Assembly: GCA_910589415.1 (NCBI GenBank) | Contig: OU342630.1 | Coordinates: 63,794,186 to 63,858,185 of the forward strand | Length of the DNA stretch: 64,000 bases | Reading direction: 5' to 3' | Origin: Malachius bipustulatus | Taxonomy: Eukaryota; Arthropoda; Insecta; Coleoptera; Melyridae | In this document: positions 31,696-42,867 of the stretch, in pieces | Layout of the letters: each line of letters opens with the position of its first letter | Position numbering within the stretch: position 1 is the first letter of the stretch | Made by a program: the position numbers and the translations under genes | Notes under the pieces: generated by a model | Databases searched by the model: none | Seen by the model: the letters and a program-made list of their open reading frames with translations, nothing else | Told to the model about the DNA's origin: nothing

Positions 31696-31798
31696 AGCAG
31701 AAGTAATAACAAAATGTAAAGGTATTTAATTTGTGTTTGCATTATAGACAAAGATATGAAATATAAGCAGAAGTAATAACAGAATAGTTCAGTTAAAG

Positions 31799-32046
31799 GG
31801 TAATCCTGTTGTTTAGTCTTCCAAAACACCCCTCACATGCCCATTCCACTTTTTCCACTCACGTGGCTCACAGCGTTGCTGCATTAAATCAGGTCTTTGG
31901 TCAGGGTAGGTTTTTTTTATTTTAAGGAAAAAAAACTACCTTGACCAAAGACCTGATTTAATGCAGCAACGCTGTGAGCGACGCGAGTGGAAAAAGTGGA
32001 ATGGGCATGTGAGGGGTGTTTTGGAAGACTAAATAACAGGATTACC
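31799..32046. mobile_element. 248-bp hAT-like palindromic MITE
   Basis: GGTAATCCTGTTGTTTAGTC is mirrored by GACTAAATAACAGGATTACC. Arms are near-perfect over ~115 bp, with the central hairpin GGTCAGGGTAGGTTTTTT. The flanks CAGTTAAAG (31790-31798) and CAGTAAAG (32047-32054) fit an 8-bp duplication with one indel; copy 3 has this site empty (TTCAGTAAAGTACC). Confidence 0.82.
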
Positions 32047-32898
32047 CAGTAAAGTACCAATTATATACCCGTATTAATTGTGAAATCAGCATTTCCAGAT
32101 AATTGAAAAGCCCCAATGCGTACTTATGTTGTACATATAGTAATATTAACTTCATATTATACCTAATATAATATTTCAAACAAAAATCAATAAAATAAAT
32201 GATGGTCCGCTCTCATGAGTGTACAGATAATTGGTACTGTATTGTAATTTCTGAAAGTAGTTTATAATTTAAGAGATTATGATAAGAGTCTGTACCGATT
32301 ACATTCATTTTTAAGCAGATTGTTTTGTATTATTTTTTTTTCCAATATAGTCGCAGCAACCAATTTTGTAAAATGCGCACCTGGTTTAATCACCTTTGTA
32401 AGTAGGTGCAATAAAACTTGCCAATGCAATACAAAAAAAACGTATCATTTATAAGATGGATATAATAATATATATTTGACCTACATATTTCCAAAAATGT
32501 TAACACCAGTTTGATAAGTTTTTGTATGCCTATAGTCATAGAGAAAATATTGTTTTCTTCTCACATATTTATACAGGGTGTTTCCAAATTGATAATTTTT
32601 TTAACTGTATGTATAGAGCAGGCGGGGTCGGCAACAGAGACGGCCCGTGAACCTCATAGTTGCGGCCTTACAGAAAAAGATTTCGCCCTTCCTAGCAAAA
32701 AAAGCAAATTGAGGTTCAAGAATATAGAAGCCATTTTCATAATGCGTACGCGTATAAAATGCCTTTAAATAAACACTTTGTAAGGTAATTTTTCTAAAAC
32801 TAAAAAAAAATGTTGATATCTCTGAGTTCTCAGCTTCAAAATCCGGGGCTTTCGGCTTTTTGTTCTGGTTTCCCAACTTTAGAGATGGCAACCCTACA
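32047..32898 (+). repeat. Distal part of duplication unit 2
   Basis: Continues the zinc-finger 3' flank shared with units 1 and 3, then a segment shared with 24205-24420 (CGCCCTTCCT, AAAAAAAGCAAAT, GAGGTTCAAGAA). A lone TATACAGGGTGTTTCC terminus is at 32571. No gene. Confidence 0.6.
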
Positions 32899-32900
32899 TA

Positions 32901-33522
32901 CAGAGTGATCCCGAAATGGCGGACACGGACAGCACCACAGCATCTATTGTGGATTAAAGATTCTAAGTTTTATTTACTGTTTTCTCCAGTATGGCTCCCT
33001 TAAGGAAGATATGAACACTTTTGTAGAAAATAAATTCACAACACTGCACTGGATACCATTCTTCGGGCAGAAAAATAATGTGTAGGTCTACAATACCCAG
33101 ATATAGATGTTACCATGGAAACATATGAAATGGAAACACAACAAAGCTTAAAACAATAATCGTTGCGCGGATACGACATAGCCGATAATATTATTCAAAA
33201 TCTCGAATTAGAACAACGATGCCACATTGAAAAATTTTGTTGAACACAGGGATAGGTAAACTTTGAATGCCTGTAATTCCGTTCCCGATAATAAAAAAAA
33301 GAAAAAGAAAACACTATCGTTATAGTTATGTGAAATCATGTGCTTTGCCAGTGGAGGTTGTTTAAATTTGACCGCCATTTCGATTTAAATTTTAGAAAAA
33401 GGACACCCTGCTATATCTCGGTAACGAAGCCGAGGAACACATTTCTGTTTTAAATTTACAGTCTTTCTGAACATCCTCTACAACACCCTGTATTCCGTGT
33501 CCGCCATTTCGGGATCACCCTG
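32901..33522. mobile_element. TA-flanked TIR element, GATCCCGAAATGGCGGACAC
   Basis: Left end CAGAGTGATCCCGAAATGGC, right end GCCATTTCGGGATCACCCTG; TA on both sides. Inverted match ~30 bp. Confidence 0.75.
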
Positions 33523-33526
33523 TATA

Positions 33527-33623
33527 TACAGGATGATCCCGAAATGGTGGACACGGGTATACAGAGGGTATTATTGTAGAGATGTTCAGAAAGACTGTAA
33601 ATTTTTTGAACTTTGAACACTAC
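33527..33623. mobile_element. Truncated second copy of the CCCGAAATGG element
   Basis: Begins TACAGGATGATCCCGAAATG only four bases after the previous element. After ~95 bp it gives way to the next foldback element. Its AGATGTTCAGAAAGACTGTAA is the complement of a stretch near 33460. Confidence 0.55.
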
Positions 33624-34242
33624 TACCAGGAAGCCTCCATAATTACATAATTATTTATCCACCTTGTTCTCTGCAAAGGTGTGAATCGTCATACTACCCC
33701 TGAAAGTTTTTTTTTCAGAACTTTTTCCTAATATTTTTATTTATCTTTAAATTCACACTTTTGGAGGGCCAGTTTAATTGAAAAAAAATTGTCCTTTAAA
33801 AATTTTAAATGGAAACTCAATACTTTTCCACTAAAGAAATAAAATATACTTATTACATAAATCATAAAATTGTGAGTTTACATATACATATTTATAAAAA
33901 TATATAAATATGTAAAATATTTATAAAATAACACAAAAAATAATAATAAACAATAAACACAATCATTAAATTAACAATATTTTGTATATGACCAGTGCTC
34001 AAAATGGGCACCATTTTATTGAATACAAGCCCTTATTTTATTTGTGTAGTAGAAAAACATTTGAGTTTCTGTGAAATTTTAAGGAGACATTTTTTTTTCA
34101 ATTGAACTGGCCCTCCAAAGCGTGCATTTAAAGATAAAAGAAATTATTAGGAAAAAAGTTCTGGAAAAAAGCTGGGTAGTATGATTCACACCCTTGCAGA
34201 GAACAAGGGTAGATATTATGTAATTATGTAGGCTGCCTTGTA
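33624..34242. mobile_element. Foldback MITE with long arms
   Basis: TACCAGGAAGCCTCCATAAT is mirrored by ATTATGTAGGCTGCCTTGTA. Arms of ~170 bp share the TGAATC..CATACTACCC, TTCTCTGCAA and GGAGGGCCAGTT blocks. No coding capacity. Confidence 0.78.
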
Positions 34243-34250
34243 TAGTAGTA

Positions 34251-34791
34251 CAGTGAAACCTGGATAACCCGGAAACGCCTGGGACCGAAAATTAATTCCG
34301 TCTTATACAGGTTTTACGGCTTAAACAACAACAATTGTCTAAACCGGAAACAAACCTACTTAGCACGGAAAATGCCCAACAGTACGTACATGTGTACCTA
34401 CTAAAAATACTTTGATGCTCACGGTTGGAGAGTTTAGAATTGACTAAAATTGAATCCGAACAGGACTAAATAGGAAGTGCATAAGTACCTACAGACAGTT
34501 TTTATTGCCGCAATAAAAATTCCGAGAAGTGAGAGTAGGATATAGACGCGCGAGAACATACGGAGGTAAAGAGTAAAGGGTGGCGAAGGCGGTCCGCTTC
34601 CGTCTTATGCAGGTGAAATGGCGTGCATAAGGTTAAAAAACGTGTTCCGTCTCCGCGTTACGCAGTTTCCGGCTTGAGCATAGTGGAAGTTAACATAATA
34701 ATGTGTATAAGCTTAATTCGGGACCGGGAAAAATTTCCGTGATAGACAGATTTCCGCTTTATTCAGTGTTCGTCTTATCCAGGTTTGACTG
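34251..34791. mobile_element. TA-flanked pogo/mariner-like MITE
   Basis: CAGTGAAACCTGGATAACC and GGTTATCC-like CTTATCCAGGTTTGACTG ends with TA duplications. Internal TCTTATGCAGG/CTTATACAGG boxes echo the ends, as in the ATCCGG element at 3534-4242. Confidence 0.75.
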
Positions 34792-34797
34792 TATTCG

Positions 34798-36807
34798 AAT
34801 ACCTAGCCGTCTTTTTTTTAATTTCAAGTCATTTCAGAAAAAAATCGATAAATGTTAATTTTTTACTCTACTTCAAGGGAACTTCTTAGGTGAGTTTAAG
34901 AATTTTTTTATGACAAACCCCCCTTAAAATTCCACAAGGAATCTCTGATTGATTTTTTTGCACTGATTAATGAAACACTGTATAACCCATTAACCCATTT
35001 CTTGTTGCTATTTTCATTGCTTTGAGAGTAACTTTGAATTAGTTTGAATTAGAAACTAAGTTCAGGTGAACTAGCTTTGAATTTGAAAACAGTTTAGTGA
35101 CACCAATAAGTCCTGCATGAGGGCGCTGTAAAAATTGTCGCTCGTTTTGAGAGAAAATGTTCGGTATAGACGCCTTCAGTGTGACGTCACAGGGCGGGGC
35201 TAAGTGGTTCTGGTTCCAAACACGATACACATATACACGGTATGCCGATAGACGATGACGCGCAGGCTGCGTACCGGTCTTGTGACGTCACGTGGATCAG
35301 ATATTACACATGAGATTGCTCATATCTATTTTATTGTTAGAAATAAGTAAATAATTTTTTGTACACATTGCTTTTATGGCTATTTCTGATATTCGGTTAA
35401 AGGTGGAGGTGGAGATTTATGCTATATTTAATCATAATCATAGGTTAATTATTTAAAAGGGAATATTTTAAAGAAATATAGGATATAAATATGGTGTCCC
35501 AGCTTATTCGAAGCGGTCTCTGTAGGCGAAACGATAAATTTTGAATTTTGCAAATTCAAGCACAGAATCACAATGGCCATAATTTAAAATTATTTTGGAG
35601 TATACAGAGTGTCCCATATGACAGTGGCATATCAAAGTTATGTTTTTTTAAATGGAATGCTCCTATGTTATTGCATTTTTAGATTGTCTGAGAAGAGAAA
35701 ATAAGATTGGCTTTTACAGTCGGTGTTTAAATTCAGAAGTTTTTGAATTATAAACAAGTGAAAATTGGCAAAGCGGCCCACCAATGGCCGCTAGCGGCCA
35801 TTTTTATTACTTTTATGCAATCCTGGAATCCACACGCCAACTGTCTATTGAAAAACAACTTTGGTGCGAAAAGTTCGGGTCTTTTGATCGGGCTGGGTAT
35901 AATCTCCCTTTAATACGTTCCGTTTGTTATTAGGCCCAGTGAGGAGGGATCGCGTGAGGATAGGACGGAAAAACGACGCGTGCTGCGCTAGCGCGGCACG
36001 CACGTGGGCCGCATAAGCGGCCCAGCAATGACCGCTTGCGGCCATTTTTATGTTTTTTATGCAATCTTGGAATTGGAAAATCTTCATTCACTTACTAAAT
36101 TGTTGCGTATGAACTTTTTTTTTCAAACGCGAAGAAAAAATCGAAACTGCGACTTTTTAAGCGTCAAAATTGGAAAATAGCGAGCAAAAATCGGTCATTT
36201 TGGAAGAGTGGTAGCGCCGCCATTTTTTAAATTTAAGCGACAAAATTTGAATTCCGACAAAGCAACTCTCACTACCTCGCGAAAATGATCTCCCTGATCC
36301 CCAAGTCCCGGTGCCCGAAAATCGCGAAGATGCCAAAAAACGCCAATCGGCCCATAATGTACCTTAGTTGACCACCTCTGGAAATTTCTCCTTATCCTTT
36401 TCGCATGCCCCAATTTGTAAGTTGACATTATATTTTGGAATAGACATTTTTAGAGCAAATTTCACAAAATAATTTTTCTCACCAATTGAGTTTACGATAT
36501 ACGAACCGATTTTATTGAATAAAGAGGATGGGCAGAAAGTGACCTTATGTCAGGTTATTAGTCATTGTTAGGTTTTTTTACCTGAACTTTCAAGAAAATT
36601 GAAAAAGCAAGGACTGAGAAAAGAAAAAGTATTTTAGAAATCGCTATTTGGCGACCCCTCGAAACGAAAGTAATCCTTGTCTTGAAATTCTTGAGTGACT
36701 CATTTGTAGCTTGATGTATTTTGGAATAGAAACTTATAGAATTTTATTCACACATTCACAAACCAGGAACAGTACACGCCAGCATGAAAAACAAAACCTA
36801 TATAGCG
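34798..36807. other. Repeat-rich spacer before zinc-finger copy 3
   Basis: No gene supported. It holds a dispersed motif shared with 10745-10790, a GACGTCAC..GGGCGGGGC segment (35180-35205) resembling the centre of 19386-20040, and a tandem duplication around 35770-36075 (GCGGCCATTTTTAT with TTTTATGCAATC). A segment at 36545-36620 resembles part of the insertion in copy 2. Confidence 0.45.
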
Positions 36808-37140
36808 TTGACGTAAGAATATCCTACTAGCAAATTCAGCAGGTAGTGGTAATGGGTTAATTTTTTTTTCTTCTTTTTACAGATTGAATTGAAGGATGAT
36901 TATCTCATTGGGAAAAGTTGTTTTTGTCCTAAAAATATAAAATACCATCACATTACAGCACTTTTGAAGTTCTACTAATGAGAGACCTCATTACGCAGCT
37001 TTTATGTTTGTCGAGCCGACTTCTATCAGAACTGGCAAACCTGTAACTGTAAACAACGTTTGTTTGTTTGGAACCCTGGCCATTGGCCCCGCCCACTGAC
37101 GTCATCACTTTCGGATTTAGCGTATTTGCGTACCATAGAA
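36808..37140. mobile_element. Half copy of the 19386-20040 foldback MITE
   Basis: Matches the left arm of the upstream element (AAGAATATCCTACT, GATTGAATTGAAGGATGATT, GGCCCCGCCCACTGACGTCA) but the right arm is missing. A short CACAGAATA hairpin region follows at 37135-37200. Confidence 0.8.
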
Positions 37141-37348
37141 TAATATTCTGTAACAGAACCGTACCACAGAATAAGATACCTATTCTGTGACCGTACCGTG
37201 ATATTTTTTCCCTCCTAAAACGGACTACTATACTACTAAACACAAACTAAACATAGTCGTAAAACCAGTAACCAGTTCGCTGAAAAATCATTGTTCGATA
37301 TATTCCTTTATTTATTTAATTAGATGAAATTGAAGAAAAAGTAACATC

Positions 37349-38716
37349 ATGAATTCAGATTCAGAAGCAGTAAATGATTGTTATGTTCAAGTTCAATATG
37401 GAGAAAAGGAAAAGTTTATCCAAACCCGAGCAGCAGCAGAAGAATCCTCGCTCCCTTCCACCTTGAAGTGTGAAAATAGACTAATAAAGGATTCAAATTG
37501 CCACAATTCCCCTGAATTAAGTAATTTTGTGAATACTTCTCCTTCCTTTGTTGTTCTAAACTCGGATACTACTTCTATAGAATTAACGGAAACTGTAACA
37601 CACTTTGGAGACCACTTTCACCAAGTGGAATCAGAAAATGCGGTATTGAAGGAAGAAATAGAGGTTGAAGAACATAAACCAGGATGGGAGCTGAGCAAAT
37701 CTCCTAATAGTAGCACTAGTACTGGAATATTCAGGGTTGAATGTGATTGGTGTCAAGATCACTCTTTAGGAAGTAAAAACGAAGAAGAGATGCAGAATAG
37801 ATGTCCGAAATCGAAGGATCATCCATATGAAACTGGAATTATAACTGGGGACAAGATAACCGATCTTGTCCAACAGTTGAAAAGTAACAATTCAAAAAGC
37901 GAGAAAGTTTCTTTTGAAACCAAATATAAAAGTTATTTGACCCAAAGTGATCAAGATAAACATGTAAAAGAATCAGAATTGTTCAAATGTGAAGAATTTT
38001 CATTCAAAACAAAATTTAAAGAAAATGTGTCCAAGCATTATACACGCAGACATGAAAAAATTTTGAAAATGCACAAATGTGACCAGTGCTCCTGTGAAAC
38101 AAAAACAATGAATTCTTTGATGCAACATTATAAACGTAAACATGCAGAAGACACTGAAGTCTACAAATGTGAGGAATGTTCTTACAAAACTAGAGATAAA
38201 CATAGTTACAAGCAACATTATAAAAATAAACATTCAACCGAAGCTAAACAATATAAATGTAAGGAATGCTCATATGAGACAAGAGATAAAAATTACTTGC
38301 ACAAACATTATAAAAATAAACATTCAACCGAAGCTAAACAATATAAATGTAAGGAATGCTCATATGAGACAAGATATAAAGATTACTTGCACCAACATTA
38401 TAAAAATAAACATTCAACCGAAGCTAAACAATATAAATGTAAGGAATGCTCATATGAGACAAGAGATAAAAATTACTTGCCCAAACATTATAAATATAAA
38501 CATTCAACGGAAGCTAAACAATATAAATGTAAGGAATGTTCATTTGAGACAAGATATAAGCGGTCTTTCATCCAACATGCATCTATGCATTCTAAAAAAG
38601 CAGAAATTTACAAATGTAAAGAATGTTCTTACGAAACTAGATATAAAGGTGTGCTGATTAGACATCGTAGGATTAAACATTCAAAAGATGTTGGTGTGTC
38701 AGGAATGTTCACATGA
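37349..38716 (+). CDS. C2H2 zinc-finger protein, copy 3 (455 aa, 8 finger units)
   Basis: An intronless paralogue of copy 1 with the same N-terminal region, slightly longer at the start and with a short extra stretch near residue 168. Finger units run from ~212 to ~450. The first has CEEF instead of CEEC, losing a zinc ligand. The others keep CX2CX12HX4H, except the seventh with HX3H. Four successive units (38231-38501) are nearly identical 90-bp repeats with a KHSTEAKQYKCKECSYETR core. This is one more unit than copy 1, so fingers are gained or lost by slippage or unequal exchange. The frame ends VSGMFT at the same 8-bp deletion as copy 1, placing copies 1 and 3 closest together. Probably a nuclear DNA-binding protein; target unknown. 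Confidence 0.8.
   Translation: MNSDSEAVNDCYVQVQYGEKEKFIQTRAAAEESSLPSTLKCENRLIKDSNCHNSPELSNFVNTSPSFVVLNSDTTSIELTETVTHFGDHFHQVESENAVLKEEIEVEEHKPGWELSKSPNSSTSTGIFRVECDWCQDHSLGSKNEEEMQNRCPKSKDHPYETGIITGDKITDLVQQLKSNNSKSEKVSFETKYKSYLTQSDQDKHVKESELFKCEEFSFKTKFKENVSKHYTRRHEKILKMHKCDQCSCETKTMNSLMQHYKRKHAEDTEVYKCEECSYKTRDKHSYKQHYKNKHSTEAKQYKCKECSYETRDKNYLHKHYKNKHSTEAKQYKCKECSYETRYKDYLHQHYKNKHSTEAKQYKCKECSYETRDKNYLPKHYKYKHSTEAKQYKCKECSFETRYKRSFIQHASMHSKKAEIYKCKECSYETRYKGVLIRHRRIKHSKDVGVSGMFT
38231..38590 (+). repeat. 90-bp intragenic finger repeats
   Basis: CATTCAACCGAAGC recurs at 38231, 38321 and 38411, and with one change at 38501: exactly 90 bp (30 codons) each. Confidence 0.9.
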
Positions 38717-39620
38717 AACCAGATGTAAGTATTATTTTATAAGACACAAATGTAAACATCCAAAACAAACAGAAGTGTGTAAATAAATGTGATTTGACCA
38801 TGCATTATAATAACTGTAAACATTCATAACAATCAGAGGGTGTACAAATGCTCTGAATGTTCCCATCAAACAAAATCTAAAGGTAGTTAATTTGTGTTTG
38901 CATTATAGACAAAGACATGAAATATAAGCAGAAGTAATAACAGAATGGTTCAGTAAAGTACCAATTATATACCCGTATTAATTGTGAAATCAGCATTTCC
39001 AGGTAATAATTGAACATCCCCAATGCGTACTTATGTTGTACATATTTCAAACTTACTATTATTAACTTCATTATTATACCTAATATTCAAACAAAAATCA
39101 ATAAAATAAATGATGGTCCGCTCTCGCATGAGTGTACAGATAATTGGTACTCTACTGTAATTTCTGAAAGTAGTTTATAATTTAAGAGATTATGATAAGA
39201 GTCTGTACCTATTACATTTTTAAACAGATTGTTTTGTATTATTTTTCCAATACATATAGTCAACCAGGTTATTCATCAGTTGACAAACAAGTTATTCAGC
39301 TTTGATTGCACAGCTTCGAATATTTTAGAAATTGGCAATAAACTAAAAATTAACATGCAAGCAACCTTCCTGTATAGCCCCCCCTATCCGTCTAATCCCT
39401 CCGTCAATCTCGGGCAGCAACCAATTTTTGTAAATTTCCCACCTAGTTTTATTACCTTTATAAGTAGGTGCAATAAAACTTGCCAATGCAATACAAAAAA
39501 AAACTTTTACATCATTTTTATAAGATGGATTAAATATTATATTTGACATAATACATATTTCCAAAAATATTAATACCAGTTTGATAAGTTTTTGTATATA
39601 CCTAGTCATAGAGAAAATAT
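38717..39620 (+). repeat. 3' flank of duplication unit 3
   Basis: Finger relics (TNVNIQNKQKCVNKC-like frames and TGCTCTGAATGTTCCCATC), then the flank shared with units 1 and 2. It is uninterrupted here and so serves as the empty-site reference. It stops at AGTCATAGAGAAAATAT, where a LINE tail begins. Confidence 0.7.
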
Positions 39621-40670
39621 CATAATAATAATAATTAAGTGTCTTTATTTAGTACGGTAATATACAGTACTGATTACATTGAAAGAGGCGAAGTCTAGCT
39701 TGCGCTACTCTACTTAACCCCTTTATAATCTATTGAATTTATTACCCGTCATTAGCTAAATGGACCCAACAAGAAGAATTAACAAAAATCAAAATTAATC
39801 TACTTACAAAGTTTCAAGTGATATGAATACATAATTCAGCATACATTATTTCTGTCCCCCCTGTTCAGCCAGTAAAGATAACTTGAGATGCTTTTTAAAA
39901 TAGTTTAATGATCGAGTTTTAAATTCTGAAGGAACACTGTTATATGTGCCGACTGCATTGTAGGTGAACGAGCTCCGAAACACAGCCAAATTATATTTGG
40001 GAAGCACAAGCTTAGAACGATGCCTAATAAATAGATTGTGCACATCCCCACGAAATATCAATTTTACCTTTAAATAAGATGGTGTAGAAGACAATAATAT
40101 GCGGAAAACCGTCGCCGTCATGCGGTATCTAAAATTATTTTCAAGTTTGAGCCACTGGAGTTGATTTATCCTATTAGAGACATGATCGTATTTTCTTAGA
40201 CCGTAAATAAACTTACAATAGTTTTGGATTTTTTGGAGTCTGTATTTTGTTACCTGATCCAAACAAGGAGAGTAGAGCGTGAAACCATAATTTAAGATTG
40301 ACAAGACCAGCGATTTACAAAGCAATTTCGCAAGGATAACCTGAGGAAGTGCCTACTTCTGTAAAGGTCTCGAAGCACCAAATATGATCTCTTTACCAAC
40401 AGGGAAACGTATTCTTTAAACCTGAGCTGACAATCGACTACACTTCCGAGATTCTTGGAGGAACTTTTAACTGGTATGGCCTGATTGTCAATTTCAATAA
40501 CAACGTTGTCCAACTCCACTTCACGACGAGGATTTGGGAAAAAATACATCGAAATACACTTTTCGGCATTTAGTCTAAGGTTGTGACATCTTGAGTACTC
40601 TGCTATGCTATGTAAGTCACAATTTATACTCTCAACGGCTCTTAACAACAACGCGTATAGTCGTTCTAAG
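39621..40670 (-). mobile_element. 3' end of a Jockey/CR1-type LINE, minus strand
   Basis: On the minus strand this is the last ~1 kb of a non-LTR element, ending in an (ATT)-type tail at ~39621. It carries the C-terminal part of the RT protein and a 3' UTR. It is 5'-truncated near 40670 and truncates duplication unit 3. Inserted opposite to the zinc-finger gene. Confidence 0.8.
39846..40651 (-). pseudogene. LINE reverse transcriptase C-terminal region, frameshifted
   Basis: The first frame (40651 to ~40300) reads WCxxHNLRLNAEKC-type sequence, KNLGSVVDCQLRFKEYVS and an RDLYRSRHFL stretch. A shifted frame (40325-39846) continues LVLSILNYGFTLYSPCLD, KIQNYCKFIYGLRKYDHVS and a C-terminal NAVGTYNSVPSEFK motif. 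This is the thumb and C-terminal region found after the YADD palm in Jockey/CR1 LINEs. One frameshift near 40310 separates the parts; palm and endonuclease are absent. Confidence 0.8.
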
Positions 40671-41049
40671 ATTTAGTGAAAGTTGACTTATAATGGTAAA
40701 TTATAGGTGTTTAACCACCCAGCGGTATGTATACATTCTACATAAAAGGGCTATTTACAAAGGACAAGTTTTACTACCTATATAGCAGTAAGACTATGGA
40801 TGGAGAATTTGGGAAACAGGTCCGGACTTCTTAAAATATTACATTGGATATGTGTACTAATAATTGACTTATAATAGAGCTACTTAAATATCTGCAAGTT
40901 TGACTTACCATAATGTGGTTCTAAGAATATATCGTTTAAAGTTAATTTATCTCCTTAAAACTTGAATATAAGGAAGGGATAAATTACCTTTCAAGGGAAT
41001 GTTTGATTTTATGTTTATAAGTTTGCAGAACAATAAGTTTTTGCTTATG
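40671..41049. other. Spacer
   Basis: AT-rich, no feature recognised. Confidence 0.4.
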
Positions 41050-41440
41050 ATGTCATTCTCTTAAAATATTTTTTTCGGTTTTTCGAAAAAAATTAGACAA
41101 ACATTTTGAATGTTTTTTTTTAATTTCTTAGATTTTTGATTAAATAGAAATTTTTAATTCTGCATGGCATGAAAAAAATATAATGGCCATAAGAAAGAAC
41201 AAAAAATGACTATAATTGGTTCTGATCGGCTTTGGAAGTTTTTAAAATAATGTCAAGGCAACAGCTCTTAAAGACTTTGTAAACCTAGAAAAAATATAAT
41301 AATTAATAATAATAATTCAATAATGAAAAGATAAGATGGCCGAAATAAGAAATCTCGATTTTTAAATTTTTTCAGGATATTTCATCAATGGGCTGAGTTA
41401 TCCTAATTTTTTTCAAATTCTTATTTTTCCCACCCTGTAT
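41050..41440. mobile_element. GGCCGCCATATT-family MITE, half copy B
   Basis: Contains ATGGCCATAAGAAAG, GATGGCCGAAATAAGAAATC and TTTTTTCAGGATATTTCATC, and ends CCCACCCTGTATA, matching the right arms of copies A (29374) and C (57249). No left end was found. Confidence 0.65.
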
Positions 41441-41446
41441 AACAAA

Positions 41447-42540
41447 TATTATTATTATTATTATTATAATACTCCTGATAAAAATGTGGCAAATTATTTT
41501 TAATTTATTTCGGTAGGTAAGTTCCTTAGTTTTTCAGAGCTTTTTGAAAATGAAACTGATCAATATTTGTTTTGGTGTATTTAAAAAAAAAATATATTTA
41601 TCAGACTTAAAAACCTTGAAATATTACAAAATTCCGTTTAATAAACTGCAAACAGTGCAAACTGATGAATGTGAGAGTTCAAGAACGAGTAAGTACTTAT
41701 CCGTTAAGAAATATAACTGGGAATAGAATTTAAATAATATGTACTGCCCTGTTCTACGATGAATGTATTCTTAAAAATTAAAACGAAAAAGCAGGGGATA
41801 AAAAAATAAACAGACCACACCCTAAACTAGTGTGATAATAGTTGGTTGCCTACCTACTACTTATTGAACTGATGGTTTTAAGTTTTATGTTTTATTGACT
41901 AGTGGAACTGGCCCCAATAAGAATGTGTAAAATTATTGGAAATCAATTGCGTTCTTAAAATAAATTATTGATCAAACAAAACATCAAATAACTTTTGATT
42001 GATTACCTTAGATTACAAAAATAACTTATCGATTTTGTAAATGCAACCAACTTATAAAACTCATTCATTCATAGGGGGATGAGATGGATACCATTTTAAC
42101 ATGAGATTTTTTAAAATTAATTTTAATGGCCCTTTAAAACCCATTTGAATTTTATACACACGTTACATAAACATTGTAAATAATTTATCCATGATTTTCG
42201 ACGAGAAAAAAAAGCCAGTCACAAAAAACTAGGCTCATTTATTGTAATTTGAATTTTTTTAGTTTATAAAAGTTTATGATTAAGTAGGTACCTACCTATA
42301 TAAAGTATATACCTACTTACAATAAAATCTTGTTTTTTATCCTAAACATTATTTTGCAAGAACATCCAACGAAAATAAATTAAAAAAAAAACACCCTAAA
42401 TACAGATCAATTGAATAAGAGAATAAATAACTTTCATTAATTATTCATTATTCGTCGTCTAATATTTTATTTACGATACGACCAAACTTCTAAATGAATT
42501 CTCCAAAAGTTGCGATGAAACTTTGGATGCGGCAACATTG
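41447..42540. other. AT-rich spacer
   Basis: Starts with an (ATT)n run; a 60-codon frame at 41544 shows no family resemblance. Nothing else supported. Confidence 0.4.
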
Positions 42541-42867
42541 TGAGCACAGTTGATTGGTTCTCGGTTGATCTGAGTTGATCGGGTTTTCAGTCGGTGCCAG
42601 TGCTAAATGTTCACCTGTTGCGTTCTGTCAACCTGTTCTTGGACTGTAAACCGTAAACAGTGATTTTAATACCCGGGACCCGGTCCCGCTCGCTCGCTCG
42701 CTTCTACCTGCCGGCCGTTTTGCACGATATCTGTGATTTAAGTAAAGTGAGGCATCAGTGCATTTCTCGGTTTCTCAGTGAAGAATTAATTAGGTAGAAA
42801 ACTCCGCTGATTTATTTTCTTTTACGAGAATCTCATCCTTCGGTGGTCCAAGTGGAGTTTAATTCAA
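42541..42867 (+). other. Candidate promoter and untranslated first exon
   Basis: A locally GC-rich island (CCCGGGACCCGGTCCCGCTCG, CTGCCGGCCGTTTTGCACGA) in AT-rich surroundings. It has several TCAGT strings (42588, 42748, 42775) that fit the arthropod initiator, and it ends at a strong donor CAA|GTAAGT (42868). No long frame crosses it. This looks like a 5' UTR exon of a + gene whose coding exons lie beyond 64000. The call rests on composition and donor only. Confidence 0.4.

Larger units (their letters stand above)
27932..31766 (+). mobile_element. Non-LTR retrotransposon (Jockey/CR1-type), truncated, with ~60-bp target duplication
   Basis: The flank ACAAAATGTAAAGGTA..ATGAAATATA occurs at 27932-27996 and 31709-31766 but only once at copy 3 (38870-38930). 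It therefore brackets an insertion within the 3' flank of zinc-finger copy 2. The body starts near 28015, ends in (ATT)n at 31664-31695, and contains ORF1-like and endonuclease remnants. Two TIR elements (29074-30806, 30841-31606) are nested inside. The reverse transcriptase is missing, so the copy is internally deleted. Confidence 0.75.

Noticed and set aside
39229..39546. 105-codon frame after zinc-finger copy 3
   Set aside because: It lies in the non-coding duplicated 3' flank and is not open in units 1 and 2.
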